DNA from: Aureispira sp963837355
GTDB lineage: Bacteria > Bacteroidota > Bacteroidia > Chitinophagales > Saprospiraceae
Assembly (NCBI GenBank): GCA_963837355.1
Contig: CAWIMY010000002.1
Location: 372,001 to 436,000 of the forward strand
DNA: 64,000 nucleotides
Direction: 5' to 3'
Part shown: positions 37,913-48,241 of the stretch, in pieces
How positions within the stretch are numbered: position 1 is the first letter of the stretch
Layout: every line of letters begins with the position of its first letter
Made by a program: the position numbers and the translations under genes
Notes under the pieces: model-generated
What the model saw: only the letters and a program-made list of their open reading frames with translations
Told to the model about the DNA's origin: nothing
The model's database searches: none

Positions 37913-38884
37913 TTACAATTCCAATCGAAACAACTGCCCATAATGTCCTAGCAAATAAGCAACATCGCCTTGGATTTCGATTTTTTGATACTCCGTTTTA
38001 TCATCAAGGTTCGCTACTTTTTTCCAAGTTTTGCCGCCATCGGTTGTTCTAAACACCACGCTCCCTGTGCCTACCAAAAAGCCTGTCGTTTCATCGACAA
38101 AGGCCAAATCGCGGAGTAATTTTTTAGGATTGGCAAAAAGGCTGTTGCCTGCGCGGCAATTGCGCCAGCTTTTCCCGCCGTCAGTGGTTTTATAAACCGA
38201 ACCATATTCGCCTACGACATATCCCACGTCATCGCTTGGAAAATCCACGCCCCGAAAAAAATCGCCTTGAACGGGGCTAAAATCCCACGTCGCGCCTTCA
38301 TCCGTGGAGCGCATCACTAGGCCGTATCCGACGGCGTGCAACGTCCCATTGGGTGTTCGGATCACCTCGCGTAGCTCGTGGCTAAAGGTATCGCTCAAAA
38401 CAAAGGTGTTGTTACTTGCACGGTAGCGATGGACAAATCCCCGCCCAAAATTCTCTCCGCCAACCAATAGTATATCGCCGTTGGGCAACGGCAATTGACT
38501 GTGCCAAGGCCACCAACCACTTTGGACAATGCGCTGTTCGCGGACACTTGTTGTCAAGGGCAACGCTTGTTTGTGCAGCAATTGCCCCGACTCGCCCATC
38601 CATAAATGTTGCCCATCAAAAGAAAGGCTGTGTATGCCTTGGCTAAAGCTGTCGAGCAGGCTCCAAGTTTGGCCGCCATTGTCAGTTTGAAAAACCACGC
38701 CCCTAGAAAAAATAGTTCCAGCGCTGGCAAACCCCTGCTGCGCATCTACAAAACAGATGTCTGTCAAGGGTAAAGCCGTGGAGAGTTGCTGCTCCTCGAG
38801 CGGATAATCGACGGTTTCCCGCCCGCAGCTGCTCCACAGGCAAAGCAACATCCCTATACTTAGAAAGGTGGTTGAGGTTTTCAT
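37913..38884 (-). CDS. YCF48/BNR-repeat lipoprotein
   Basis: A 323-residue protein with a lipoprotein signal (MKTSTTFLSIGMLLCLWSSC, lipidated Cys at about 20). Beta-propeller repeats of the photosynthesis-system-II-assembly-factor YCF48/sialidase BNR type follow. The repeat cores VVFQTDNGGQTWSLLD, YKTTDGGKSWRNCR and VFRTTDGGKTWKKV show the S/TxDGGxTW Asp-box motif. In Bacteroidota such propellers are common on cell-surface lipoproteins and do not imply photosynthesis. The start ATG overlaps the preceding peptidase stop by one base (TAATG), so the two are translationally coupled. Confidence 0.8.
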   Translation of the reverse strand: MKTSTTFLSIGMLLCLWSSCGRETVDYPLEEQQLSTALPLTDICFVDAQQGFASAGTIFSRGVVFQTDNGGQTWSLLDSFSQGIHSLSFDGQHLWMGESGQLLHKQALPLTTSVREQRIVQSGWWPWHSQLPLPNGDILLVGGENFGRGFVHRYRASNNTFVLSDTFSHELREVIRTPNGTLHAVGYGLVMRSTDEGATWDFSPVQGDFFRGVDFPSDDVGYVVGEYGSVYKTTDGGKSWRNCRAGNSLFANPKKLLRDLAFVDETTGFLVGTGSVVFRTTDGGKTWKKVANLDDKTEYQKIEIQGDVAYLLGHYGQLFRLEL

Positions 38885-40290
38885 TAGCGGACGCCATATT
38901 TGTCTAACAAATACACTAGCGCGCCCATCGCTCCTCCACCGAGCAAGAATTCACGGCGGTGTACATTCTCAAACACATCTTTTTTGGAATGGTGAAAATC
39001 GAAATAGCGCTGGCTATCGGGGCGGTAGCCAAACAACACGGTGCCTTGATCTTTCAAGCGAGAAATATCCGCTGCCGAGCCGCCTGCTTGAATGTCCCAA
39101 ACACCCACCGAAGCAAAAATACTTCGCCATTTGGCCACTTGCGCGTAACTGGCTTTGGAAATATCTTCCGCCGCATCCATTCTAAACCCACTGGGTACAT
39201 GCCCCCCTGCATCCGACTCAATAGCCGCGATGTGCTTTTCCCCATTTAAACGGGCTTGCTTGGCGTATTCAGTTGCCCCAAATAAACCATTTTCTTCATT
39301 GGCAAACAAGACACAACGTACGGTGTGTTTGGGTTGGATCCCCAAACGGCGAAACAAATGCAAGACTTCCATGGCTTGTACACAGCCTGCGCCGTCGTCG
39401 TGTGCCCCTTCGCCTAAATCCCAAGAATCCAAGTGCCCACCAACCAAAATAATTTCATCGGGCTTTTCACTGCCTCGGATTTCTCCAATAACCGTGTGCG
39501 CGATGCGTTTGCCCATGTTCTTGCAATTAAGCTGAATATTGACGGATAAGCGCGCTTCTTTTTTTAACAAGGAACTCAACAAGTCGGCATCATCTAAGCC
39601 TATACCAACTGCTGGAATCGGCGTTTGATCGTTAAAAGAGGTAATGCCTGTATGCGGTGTATTGTCTTGCTGTACCGTCATCGAGCGAACAATCGCCCCT
39701 ACTGCCCCCAACTCGGCGGCCTTGCGCGGCCCCGCGCTGCGCTGGTTGACAGCAGCTCCGTACGCATAAAAAGTATTGAGCCGAGTGACTTCCATTGGAC
39801 GGTTATAAAAAATAATCTTGCCTTTAACCTTGGCCGCCCCAAGTGCTTCTAGTTCTTCGAAATTGGAGACTTCGATGACTTCCGCAGTAACTCCTAACGC
39901 ATCTGTACTGCCCGAAAAGCCCAGCGCGGTAATCGCCAGTTCTACGGTTCCCAATTGCTTGGAATTTACAATACGCGCTTTTTCGATGGAGCCTCTGCGC
40001 CAATACGGCACCTCTACAGGCTGTGTCCAAACGGTATCACAACCCAGCGTGTCCAGCATGTGGCTGGTGTAGGCCACTGCGGCGGCATATTCGGGCGAAC
40101 CGCCAACACGGCCGCCTATATCCTTGCACAGATACCGCAACCATTCATAGGCAGGGCTTTCCGTTAGAATATTCTTATATAACCCTTGAATGTAGTTGAT
40201 TTCAGCGTCTTCATCTAAGGTTTGAGCTTGTAGAGAATGTCCCCAAAAACAAGCCATTAGCAATAGGCAACCACTATATAAACGTTTCAT
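38884..40290 (-). CDS. M28-family zinc peptidase with PA domain
   Basis: A 468-residue exported peptidase with signal peptide MKRLYSGCLLLMACFWGHSL (an alternative ATG is two codons upstream at 40296). A protease-associated domain spans about 125-255. The M28 core follows, with metal ligands visible: GGHLDSWDLG (His), GAHDDGAGCV (Asp), LFANEENGLFGA (Glu-Glu, catalytic and ligand), IESDAGGH (Asp) and YFDFHHSKKDVFENV (His). Similar enzymes are carboxypeptidase Q- or aminopeptidase-like and cleave small peptides in the periplasm or outside. All ligands appear present, so it should be active. It is coupled by TAATG to the YCF48-like gene. Confidence 0.88.
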   Translation of the reverse strand: MKRLYSGCLLLMACFWGHSLQAQTLDEDAEINYIQGLYKNILTESPAYEWLRYLCKDIGGRVGGSPEYAAAVAYTSHMLDTLGCDTVWTQPVEVPYWRRGSIEKARIVNSKQLGTVELAITALGFSGSTDALGVTAEVIEVSNFEELEALGAAKVKGKIIFYNRPMEVTRLNTFYAYGAAVNQRSAGPRKAAELGAVGAIVRSMTVQQDNTPHTGITSFNDQTPIPAVGIGLDDADLLSSLLKKEARLSVNIQLNCKNMGKRIAHTVIGEIRGSEKPDEIILVGGHLDSWDLGEGAHDDGAGCVQAMEVLHLFRRLGIQPKHTVRCVLFANEENGLFGATEYAKQARLNGEKHIAAIESDAGGHVPSGFRMDAAEDISKASYAQVAKWRSIFASVGVWDIQAGGSAADISRLKDQGTVLFGYRPDSQRYFDFHHSKKDVFENVHRREFLLGGGAMGALVYLLDKYGVR

Positions 40291-40310
40291 AATCATAGTA
40301 TCTAATAAAG

Positions 40311-41021
40311 TTATGACGCTAAAATTAAGAAAATAGCTGGACGTTTATGCAATCTTGGTGGAGCTTGTCGCTTCCAATCGAGGATTGTTTTGGTTTTGAT
40401 GTAGGCATCAGGGGCCGTAAGATCGGCGGCAATACAGAGCCGTGTTTGGGCATTAAAGGCCGAGAGTAAATCGGAGAGCAAGCCATCGTTGCGGTAAGGC
40501 GTTTCAATGAAAATCTGCGTTTGACGCTCTTTTTTAGACTGGCGTTCTAGGTCGTTGAGTGCTTTTTTACGCTCGGGATTTTTGATGGGCAAATACCCGT
40601 GGAAAGCAAATTGCTGCCCATTGAGCCCCGAAGCCATTAGCGCCAATAAGATCGACGAAGGCCCTGTAAGGGGCACTACTTCTAAACCCTGTTGGTGTGC
40701 CAAGGCGACCAAATCTGCTCCTGGGTCGGCCACTCCTGGGCAACCTGCTTCTGATAAAATACCAATGTCTTGGCCGTCCTCTAAGGCAGGGCGCAAAAAA
40801 CTGGGCAAGTCACTCGAATCAGTGCGCTTATTAAGTTCAAAAAAAGTCATCTCTGAAAACGGAATGGGGGGCTCCGCTTGTTTGATAAATTGCCGCGCTG
40901 TTTTTCCTCGCTCTACCACAAAAACTTTCAGTCGGCGAATAATTTCTAGGGTTTGTTCAGGGAGTGGGGCGATTACGCCTTCGGCTAATGGAGTAGGAAT
41001 CAAATACAGGGTTCCTGCCAT
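40311..41021 (-). CDS. RsmI-like SAM-dependent methyltransferase
   Basis: A 236-residue tetrapyrrole-methylase-fold protein. The start at 41021 was chosen because MAGTLYLIPTPLAEG is the family N-terminus. Core motifs are GILSEAGCPGVADPGADLV, TGPSSILLALMASGL and FHGYLPIKNPER. RsmI proper 2'-O-methylates C1402 of 16S rRNA. This Bacteroidota group is shorter and lacks the C-terminal extension, so it may be a paralogue with a different substrate. It is followed by the M28 peptidase gene 20 nt later on the same strand. Confidence 0.75.
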   Translation of the reverse strand: MAGTLYLIPTPLAEGVIAPLPEQTLEIIRRLKVFVVERGKTARQFIKQAEPPIPFSEMTFFELNKRTDSSDLPSFLRPALEDGQDIGILSEAGCPGVADPGADLVALAHQQGLEVVPLTGPSSILLALMASGLNGQQFAFHGYLPIKNPERKKALNDLERQSKKERQTQIFIETPYRNDGLLSDLLSAFNAQTRLCIAADLTAPDAYIKTKTILDWKRQAPPRLHKRPAIFLILAS

Positions 41022-41299
41022 GGTAGTTATGTATAGTTTAAGAACAACAGTTAAGTTGTCCATGTTAAATAATTCTTGATAAGTAGGGGGATATTGTCTT
41101 TAAATTTAGAACATTTCTTACATAAATCACTGTTTTTGTGTTCAAAAAGACAACATTTTTACATTCCCTTGTATTTTTACGCTTTTTTTTATAACAAAAA
41201 ATACTAGGGTAACATAGAAACACCTGTCTTACTTGGCGCAAGAATCCGCACTTTCACAAATGACCAAGGCGATTAGACGGCTATTGTTGAACACTTAGT

Positions 41300-43379
41300 C
41301 TATTGGTTAATAACTAGTTGCTGGAATAAGTGTTGACCGTCCTGAGTTGTTGCCACCACCATATACCAACCTGCTGGCAAGGTCTCTAGTTCCAAGATGC
41401 TCGGATGCCCTTCTACGCTCTTTACTTCTACTCCTTTCTGATCAAAAATCTGCACCCCTTGCAATTGGGCAGTTGTTTGCAGGCGCACATAATTTTGAGC
41501 GGGATTGGGGAAAATATCCAAGGTCGCTCGGTTGGGGTCAGGAGTTTGGTCAATGGTAGTGAGCGCCGTTTTCAAAATGGTAAAATAATCGGCAACTTGC
41601 CCATTGTCCCGAATAAACTTACAATTGAGCTGTTGTCCATTGATTTCTAAAACGCAAGAACCCAATAGATTTAGTGAGCTGTACATGGCAGGGTGATTCA
41701 AAGCTCCCCCCGAAATTTTACCAGAAGAACCAGCTGTAATATACACGGCTCCTCGACCTCCATTACTTCCACTCGATACTTTTTCGTAAGCACCATCTCC
41801 GTTCTCCCGCCCATTGCCGTAGCCCGTTGCACCGACGACGTGTTGGGCACTGTCAAAAGTAAAGGAAAAGCCCGTGTGTCCATTCAAAAAATAAGAGCGT
41901 TCGTAAGAATGGCTATGCCCACACAGTACCAAATCGACACCATTCGCCTCCAAAAGGGGCAAGAAATTCTGCCGCATTTGCACCAAATTTTGTTCTATGT
42001 CCGAATTATGAGAACCTTTGGTATAAGGGGGATGGTGCCACAGGCTAATAATCCAATCTGCATTGGTATTTTGCAAGTCGCTGCGACACCAGTTGTACAT
42101 TGGGCTGCCCACTATCAAGCCTGTCAAATTATTAGAATTTAGTACCACAAAATGGATGTTCCCATAATCAAAGGAGTAATAAGCTTCCGTTCCTGAGGGA
42201 ACACCACCCGCTTCGCCTTGTTTTGGCAAATTAAAAATATCAAAATAAGGCCCTGATTGGTTAGTTGCGTTGGCACTGTGGACATCATGATTTCCTATAC
42301 ACGACCAAGCATTCGTTTTGCGCAGTATGGCTTCGTACATATTCTCAAAAATAGCACGCTGGTACTCGTTGTCCGTTCCATCATCGTAAGCATTGTCTCC
42401 TAAAAAAAGTAACGCATCGGTGTGGTTTTCCCCAATATAGTTGTAATACGCATCGCGTACGGCTCGTTGGTTGGCGTTCTTCGTACCACAATCCCCCAAC
42501 ACCCAAACAGTAGTGGGGACAGCCTGTCCGAGGAGAGGATTAGTCTGAAAATATTGGTTACTATCTGCTTCTGCCAAGGCATGGTCTTCGTTGTAAACAG
42601 CATAGTAATAACGCGTAGCGGGTTGTAGATTATTCAATATCAACTCATGGTTGTAGTTCTTATTACTTCGTGTAAACGATAAATTGAGGTTGTTAATGTC
42701 CGTTCCATAGCGTATTGAAGAGCTAGAATGGGCAAAAGTGCGCCAACGGACGGTCATGCTGTTGCTCGTGGCATTCTGTAGATATGGCCCTCGTATTATT
42801 TTATCTTGCTTATTGGTATCTACTATAAATTGACAATTAAAACTAATATCAGAACTCGTATGGTCTCGTTGGTGTACGCTGACGGCTATAGTATTATTGC
42901 CCACCACCAAATTATTGATAAGTTGCTTCTCTATCCAACTATTCTCCTCTGCCCCATTTACCAAAGCATTAGCAAAAGTATTGTATGATAAAGCCGCACC
43001 CGCTGAGATATTGTCGCGCCAAACTTCGGTCCCATTCAAAAAGACTACCGCTCCATCATCGCGAATCAATCGCATCAATAAGGAACGGTATTGTGTAGGA
43101 TTGGTCACCGTAAAAGATTTTCTAAAATAAACCGTCCGAGCGTTATTATTCACCACAGTTGCCTCGTCACCATCTCCATAACCGAGTTGGGCATTGCCCG
43201 TTTGCCAACTGCCATCATTGTAGGTCGGGCTGCATCCAGTTGCCTATGGGGGTATTTCCCAAATCATAGTAGTGCCAACTGGCTCCTGCCCGAAGTAACG
43301 TATCTTGCCCACAGAGTAAAAAGGGCAGAGATAATAAAATCAATAAGCCTAATTGAATGCAGGTAGTGGTTCTCCTCAT
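41300..43379 (-). pseudogene. T9SS-secreted purple-acid-phosphatase-like metallophosphoesterase, frameshifted
   Basis: After removing one base near 43226 (QP-G-TYNDGSWQTG) it is exactly 692 codons. The start is MRRTTTCIQLGLLILLSLPF, whose ATG at 43379 overlaps the upstream TPR gene stop as ATGA. Order: signal peptide, a beta-rich module (RTVYFRKSFTVTNPTQYR), a fibronectin-like domain (IIRGPYLQNATSNSMTVRWR), then the phosphoesterase with GDCGTKN, LFLGDNAYDDGTDN, CIGNHDVHS, LWHHPPYTKG and LVLCGHSHSYERS (the five metal-binding blocks). The C-terminal T9SS domain is LDIFPNPAQNYVRLQTTAQ. Everything downstream of the break is open, so a restart at 43156 could give an unsecreted product. Confidence 0.8.
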
Positions 43380-44209
43380 CGTTCTAGTTGTTGTGATAAA
43401 TGATGAATGCGCGCCAAGAGCCGTAACATGGCTTTGGTTGTCTGTTGATGAGGCTTCAATTGTTCGAAGGCGTGTAGAGCTAATTGCAACGCAGCTTTTG
43501 CTTCTTGGGATTGTTGCTGCTCGTACAAATAGTTGGCTTTTTGATAATACCAGCGCTCTTTTCGATTTAATTGGCTAATTATCAAATCGTATTGTTGCAA
43601 AACAGCCGTTACGCGTTCTGCCTGTTGTAAGTAGTATAATTTTTGCTCTTGCAACACAAATATTCGACTACCCAATTTTTCTAAGCCCTGATCAATAACC
43701 CACAACACACTATCGATTCCTTTGGGATGGCTGGAAAAATAAACAGCAGCGAGCGTAATATAGTTTTCTGGTGTCAGATCTTGCGCATGGTTCAAGACAT
43801 AATGAAAGGCTTGAATGGCTTGTTCGTATTGCTGGGCGCGATAAAACAGCTCCCCCCGCAAATGGTGTATTTTGACATCTAAAGAGTCTTGCAACAAGTA
43901 CTGTCTAGTGCAAAACAGTCCACTTTGGTAGAGGTCTACCGCCAAATAGATCTCGGCGAGGCGATAGTGTAAGCGTTTGTCTTGGAGGCCAAGTTGTTGG
44001 GCTTGCAAGTAGTCGGTAAGGGCGGCATCCCATTCCTCATGTTGTTGGTAGAGAAAACCGCGTTCGGCATAGAGTTCGGCATTTTGGGGAGTGGCCGCAA
44101 TAGCAAGACTCTTGGCCGCAATGCGCGCTTCCAAGTCTCCGTGCCCCCAAAGTGGGTTACTCAAGAAAATCATTCCCAATATTATCCATGCGTACCGATA
44201 CATAACCAC
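43376..44209 (-). CDS. exported TPR protein
   Basis: A 277-residue protein with a signal peptide (WIILGMIFLSNPLWG). TPR units follow: ATPQNAELYAERGFLYQQHE, WDAALTDYLQAQQLGL, YRAQQYEQAIQAFHYVL and QEAKAALQLALHAFEQL. Its stop overlaps the start of the phosphoesterase gene by ATGA, so translation of the two is linked, and it may help its neighbour's folding or secretion (inference). An alternative ATG lies two codons downstream (MYRYAW). There is no sorting domain. Confidence 0.75.
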   Translation of the reverse strand: MVMYRYAWIILGMIFLSNPLWGHGDLEARIAAKSLAIAATPQNAELYAERGFLYQQHEEWDAALTDYLQAQQLGLQDKRLHYRLAEIYLAVDLYQSGLFCTRQYLLQDSLDVKIHHLRGELFYRAQQYEQAIQAFHYVLNHAQDLTPENYITLAAVYFSSHPKGIDSVLWVIDQGLEKLGSRIFVLQEQKLYYLQQAERVTAVLQQYDLIISQLNRKERWYYQKANYLYEQQQSQEAKAALQLALHAFEQLKPHQQTTKAMLRLLARIHHLSQQLER

Positions 44210-44477
44210 TTATTTTATTCGTCTAACATACAACATCGCGCTTCGTTGACTACTTTACAGCACTTTTTTTTGTATTAAAAATAGGAAAAGTCCTTATAGC
44301 TCCACGATAGCTTTTGCGCTTGCTCAAAAAAACTTTTCTACGGTTAGCAAACAGTTAGGCGGCCTTCGCCTCTTTACTCCTGTGGTGATGCTGATAAAGT
44401 GCCGATTTTCTACTATTTTCGTTTGATCATGAAGTAGTCTTCACTATTTTTTTCTATTTCCTAAAACCACCCAATCC

Positions 44478-45660
44478 ATGTTTCCATCTACGTATTCTTT
44501 GACAGCGCTGCTGCTGCTAAGTAGTCTTAGCCTCTTTTGCGGCGCTTGTCAACAAAAAACTGAAAGCCCCCCCGCTAATTTTTTGGCCCTTCAATAGAGC
44601 CGCCCCCAACCATTCTTCACAGGGCACCGACCCACAAATGGCAAAATTATTCGCCGCGTATGACGAACATGTAGCTGCGTACGACAGTTCGATTTACTTT
44701 GTGGATTGGGCCTATGATCCCGCCACCAACAACATTGTGTATAACAAAAAAAATCGAGCAGCGACCTTAGAAGCCATTAATCACAAACTAGGGCTAGGGT
44801 TTGAAGATTATTTGGCGAAAGAAAATAAAAAAACACTGAATTATACAGCCGTTTCCCCCTTTGCTGTAGTAGGAAAATCGGGTATGTACGCTTCTAATAC
44901 GCCCCTGCGCCTCAATGGAAGACCTTACTCAGGCATTCTCATTGGCACCCACCTCGAAACGGGAGAACGCTTGATCGAAGCGCGGTTTTACAATGGTATT
45001 CGTGTAGGCGAATTCAAAGTTTGGACGAATTTGGGTCGCTTACACCAACATTCTTATGGGCGCAACGATATGCTACTGCTCAAAGAATCTGCCGTACGAA
45101 AACCCGTCATCTATATTTACCCCACACAAACACAAATGGTCAAGGTAGCCCTAGATTTTCAAGGCGAATTGATTCATAGCTATCCCAAGTATCCTGTCGA
45201 AGGCTGGGAAGTAGAAGCCCAGCCCGATGGCCATTTGACCGACTTGCGAACAGGCCAAGAGTATGGTTATTTGTTTTGGGAAGGCCAAAGTACTTACGAA
45301 TACCGAATCTCTACAGGCTTTGTCGTAGCAGGTGCTTCGACGGCTGCTTTTTTAGACGAAAAATTAGCGCTGCTAGGCTTGAACCGAGCAGAAGCAACCG
45401 ATTTTATCACGTATTGGTTGCCCGAATTAGAAAGCAACCCTTACAATTTAATTCACTTTTCTGGAGCCGCTTATCAAGCGCAAGCCGCACTCCACATCAC
45501 CCCTCAACCAGAAACCTTATTGCGTGTTTTTATGGTTTACCAACCTTTGGCGCATCCTGTTGTTATAGCAGAACAGCCGCTGCAAGCAGCCAACCGACAG
45601 GGCTTTACTGTAGTGGAATGGGGCGGAAAGAAACAACACACCTTGTGGCCTGTACAATAA
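44478..45660 (+). pseudogene. lipoprotein, frameshifted at a C7/T6 tract
   Basis: The signal peptide begins MFPSTYSLTALLLLSSLSLF with lipobox CGAC, then QQKTESPP and a stop shortly after. The long frame starts further on with ATG 44638, and the two join if one base is removed from the C7 (44567-44573) or T6 (44579-44584) run. The repaired gene is exactly 393 codons plus stop. The second half has AVRKPVIYIYPTQTQMVKVA, then WEVEAQPDGHLTDLRTGQEY, YLFWEGQST and YWLPELESNPYNLIHFSG. These features recur in a conserved but unnamed lipoprotein family. A homopolymer position makes slippage or sequencing error likely causes. Confidence 0.65.
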
Positions 45661-45708
45661 ATTTTAGCATAATGAACTGCTTATGCCTTATCTAAACGCT
45701 AATACGCT

Positions 45709-46293
45709 ATGATAAAATATTGGCTTTGGATAATGCTCCTTGTAGGAAACAGCAACGCACAAGCCCAGGACATTCATCAAGTAGTCCAACAAATCAACCC
45801 CGCGCTTTATCTCAATAATATGGATAACCGCCCTGTTTATCACCAGTCGGTTATGGATAAGAATTCGCTGCTTTTTACCCGTTTGTACGATGGCGAAAGC
45901 GAACGAAAAGAACAACATTATCACTATTGTTTTTTGAATCAGCGGAAGCAGACTTGGGTGCTAGAAATTCGACTCGATCGACATGATTTTCGGGTATCCA
46001 GTGGTCACGATATGCAGGCCGTACGTTCTAGTGATTTTGGGATCAACGTCTATCATTTACAAGGCAAGCAATGGAAAAAAGCAACCAAACAAGTCCTGCC
46101 AAGTGATTTTTTGATAAAATTTCAGCATAATTTTCCATCCTTGCAACTCAGTGGTTTGGGCTTTTATTACTATAATCAAGATCCAGAATGCATTATTCTG
46201 CCCAATTGGAAGCGAAAAATCTTACATTTTGAGCTCAATGGTAAAAAAATACTGTGCTTGGCTTGGCGGCGTACGCGTTTTGTTTGGATTTAG
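45709..46293 (+). CDS. exported protein of unknown function
   Basis: A 194-residue protein with a signal peptide (MIKYWLWIMLLVGNSNAQAQ). The mature part is rich in Tyr, His and Arg (KEQHYHYCFLNQRKQTWVLE, IRLDRHDFRVSSGHD) and ends in a basic, aromatic tail (LAWRRTRFVWI). No family is recognised and no sorting domain is present. It lies 48 nt after the frameshifted lipoprotein on the same strand, and 147 nt before nadA. Confidence 0.55.
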   Translation: MIKYWLWIMLLVGNSNAQAQDIHQVVQQINPALYLNNMDNRPVYHQSVMDKNSLLFTRLYDGESERKEQHYHYCFLNQRKQTWVLEIRLDRHDFRVSSGHDMQAVRSSDFGINVYHLQGKQWKKATKQVLPSDFLIKFQHNFPSLQLSGLGFYYYNQDPECIILPNWKRKILHFELNGKKILCLAWRRTRFVWI

Positions 46294-46440
46294 CGTAAGC
46301 AAACGACTTAATTATAGTTTGCTTATAATTTACAATAAGGGAACCTTATCCCTTTCAACTTAGTTTAGCAATTAAACAAAGTAGTGGCTATTAGAATGGT
46401 CTCGCTTTGCCTTTATTATATTTTTATAAACACAACTGTT

Positions 46441-47445
46441 ATGCAAGGTTTAACACAAGCTAAAGAAACACTAGACAACAAGGGTTATTTAGACTTAGAG
46501 GTGGACCCAACGCTAGACTTGGTAGGAGCTATCAACCAGCTCAAAAAAGAGAAAAATGCGATTATTTTGGCGCATTACTACCAAGAGGGAGATATACAGG
46601 ACATTGCCGATTATATCGGAGATAGCCTGGGACTAGCGCAACAAGCGGCCTCCACAGACGCGGACATTATTGTATTTGCAGGGGTGCATTTTATGGCCGA
46701 AACGGCTAAGATGCTCAATCCTAGTAAAAAAGTTTTGCTACCCGATTTGAAAGCGGGTTGTTCATTGGCTGATTCTTGTCCCGCCCCTATTTTTAAGAAA
46801 TACAAAGAGAAACATCCCGATCATGTGGTGGTGAGTTACATCAACTGTACCGCTGCCCTCAAAACGATGACGGATATTTGTTGTACCTCTACCAATGCCA
46901 AACACATCATTGAGAGTATTCCCAAAGATCAACCCATTATTTTTGCCCCTGATAAGAACTTGGGTGCTTGGTTGAACAAGGAAACAGGGCGCGACATGCT
47001 CTTGTGGAATGGCTCTTGTATGGTTCACGAAATTTTCAGCAAGGAGAAAATCGTCAAGTTGCAAGTGCAGCACCCCAAGGCGCAATTGATTGCCCACCCT
47101 GAGTGCGAAGCCCATTTGCTAGAGATTGCTGACCACATTGGTTCGACTAGCTCTTTGCTCCGTTACACCCGCGAAAGTGACTACGAGGAGTTTATTGTTG
47201 CTACCGAGCCAGGCATCATTCACCAAATGGAAAAAGAGTCGCCCAACAAAATCTTTTATCCAGCACCACCTACAAATACCTGCGCTTGCAACGAATGCCC
47301 ACACATGAAGCGCAATACTATGGAAAAATTATACCTCTGCATGAAATACGAATTGCCCGAGATCCACTTGGAGCAAGATATTATCGACAATGGTCGTGGT
47401 TGTATTGATCGTATGTTAGAAATTTCTGCCAAAGCAGGGTTATAA
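46441..47445 (+). CDS. nadA: quinolinate synthase
   Basis: A 334-residue [4Fe-4S] enzyme of de novo NAD synthesis that condenses iminoaspartate with dihydroxyacetone phosphate to quinolinate. The ATG at 46441 is preferred over the longer frame. Family motifs: KKEKNAIILAHYYQEGDIQD (the NAxxLAHYY opening), GDSLGLAQQA, VFAGVHFMAETAKMLNPSK, the first cluster-Cys segment DLKAGCSLADSCPAP, VVSYINCTAALK, ICCTSTNAKHI, and the C-terminal TNTCACNECPHMKRNT. Cluster cysteines appear intact. nadB and nadC are not in the window. Confidence 0.95.
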   Translation: MQGLTQAKETLDNKGYLDLEVDPTLDLVGAINQLKKEKNAIILAHYYQEGDIQDIADYIGDSLGLAQQAASTDADIIVFAGVHFMAETAKMLNPSKKVLLPDLKAGCSLADSCPAPIFKKYKEKHPDHVVVSYINCTAALKTMTDICCTSTNAKHIIESIPKDQPIIFAPDKNLGAWLNKETGRDMLLWNGSCMVHEIFSKEKIVKLQVQHPKAQLIAHPECEAHLLEIADHIGSTSSLLRYTRESDYEEFIVATEPGIIHQMEKESPNKIFYPAPPTNTCACNECPHMKRNTMEKLYLCMKYELPEIHLEQDIIDNGRGCIDRMLEISAKAGL

Positions 47446-47477
47446 AAAACTGGATAAAATACGATTGTAAGTAATTC

Positions 47478-47515
47478 AAAAACATGCTATTCTGCGGAGT
47501 AGGATGTTTTTTTTT
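47478..47515 (+). terminator. intrinsic terminator after nadA
   Basis: A stem of AAAAACAT / ATGTTTTT with a further CTATTC-type inner stem (wobble pairs included), ending in a T run of nine. It begins 33 nt after the nadA stop. Confidence 0.7.
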
Positions 47516-47710
47516 GCTTAGCGCTAATCTAAATCCTTTTTATTTTGTTAGATTAGTGTGATTTTAACGTAAAGCAATTGTTAACTTTGTTGCACTTATT
47601 CTCCCTATCCCGTATACCCCCCTAAGAAATAGAGCGACCAATCATCCATTTTGCAGGAAGATTTGTTACTTCTAAACAAACATTTACTCACCACTATAAG
47701 CACTATAAGA

Positions 47711-48043
47711 ATGTCCAAGAAGAAAAATAAGAAAGACAATGCAGGAAAAATGTCTAAAAAAAAGGAAGAGCGCATGAAGCGTAAGAATGGCGGCGATCGC
47801 CAAGCGATGAAAGTAAAATCGAAAGAAGCTGCCGAGGCTAAAGAAGCCAAAGCCGAAAAAGAAGCCAAAAAGCAAAAGAAAGCTTCTAAGGCTAAAGCAA
47901 CCGTCAAAGAGGGTAAAAAAGTCCGTACCATCTTAGACGATAAAAGCGTTAAGAAAAGCGTGGAAGAAGCCTTGAAAAAGGAGGAAAAGCACCTTCGCAA
48001 AGCCAAGAAAAAGGCAAAAGCAAAGGCAGATAAAAAGAAATAA
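47711..48043 (+). CDS. lysine-rich histone H1-like protein (first of pair)
   Basis: A 110-residue extremely basic protein of low complexity. The start MSKKKNKKDNAG at 47711 is chosen because the longer frame prefix is not basic. Segments such as KEAAEAKEAKAEKEAKKQKK and EALKKEEKHLRKAKKKAK alternate Lys with Ala and Glu, as in bacterial histone H1-like or SPKA-type nucleoid proteins. The middle has a short less-basic stretch KKVRTILDDKSVKKSV. It probably binds DNA or RNA non-specifically; this is an inference from composition. The second, still more basic copy follows 198 nt downstream. Confidence 0.6.
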   Translation: MSKKKNKKDNAGKMSKKKEERMKRKNGGDRQAMKVKSKEAAEAKEAKAEKEAKKQKKASKAKATVKEGKKVRTILDDKSVKKSVEEALKKEEKHLRKAKKKAKAKADKKK

Positions 48044-48241
48044 CTATTAGACTTCATTTACGGTTGTTCAAAAAAGAACCTTCCCGCTAGATATACAGTC
48101 TTTTGTCCTTATTGATCGCTAAAGAATGAGTTGGTAGCACCTTTGCCCCTTCTTATTAGCCTTGACTAAAACCAAAAATCTGTCTGTTTTAAGAAAGTCT
48201 TTTTTTAATGACTACTATCTCAAAAAAAAACATCCCATATT

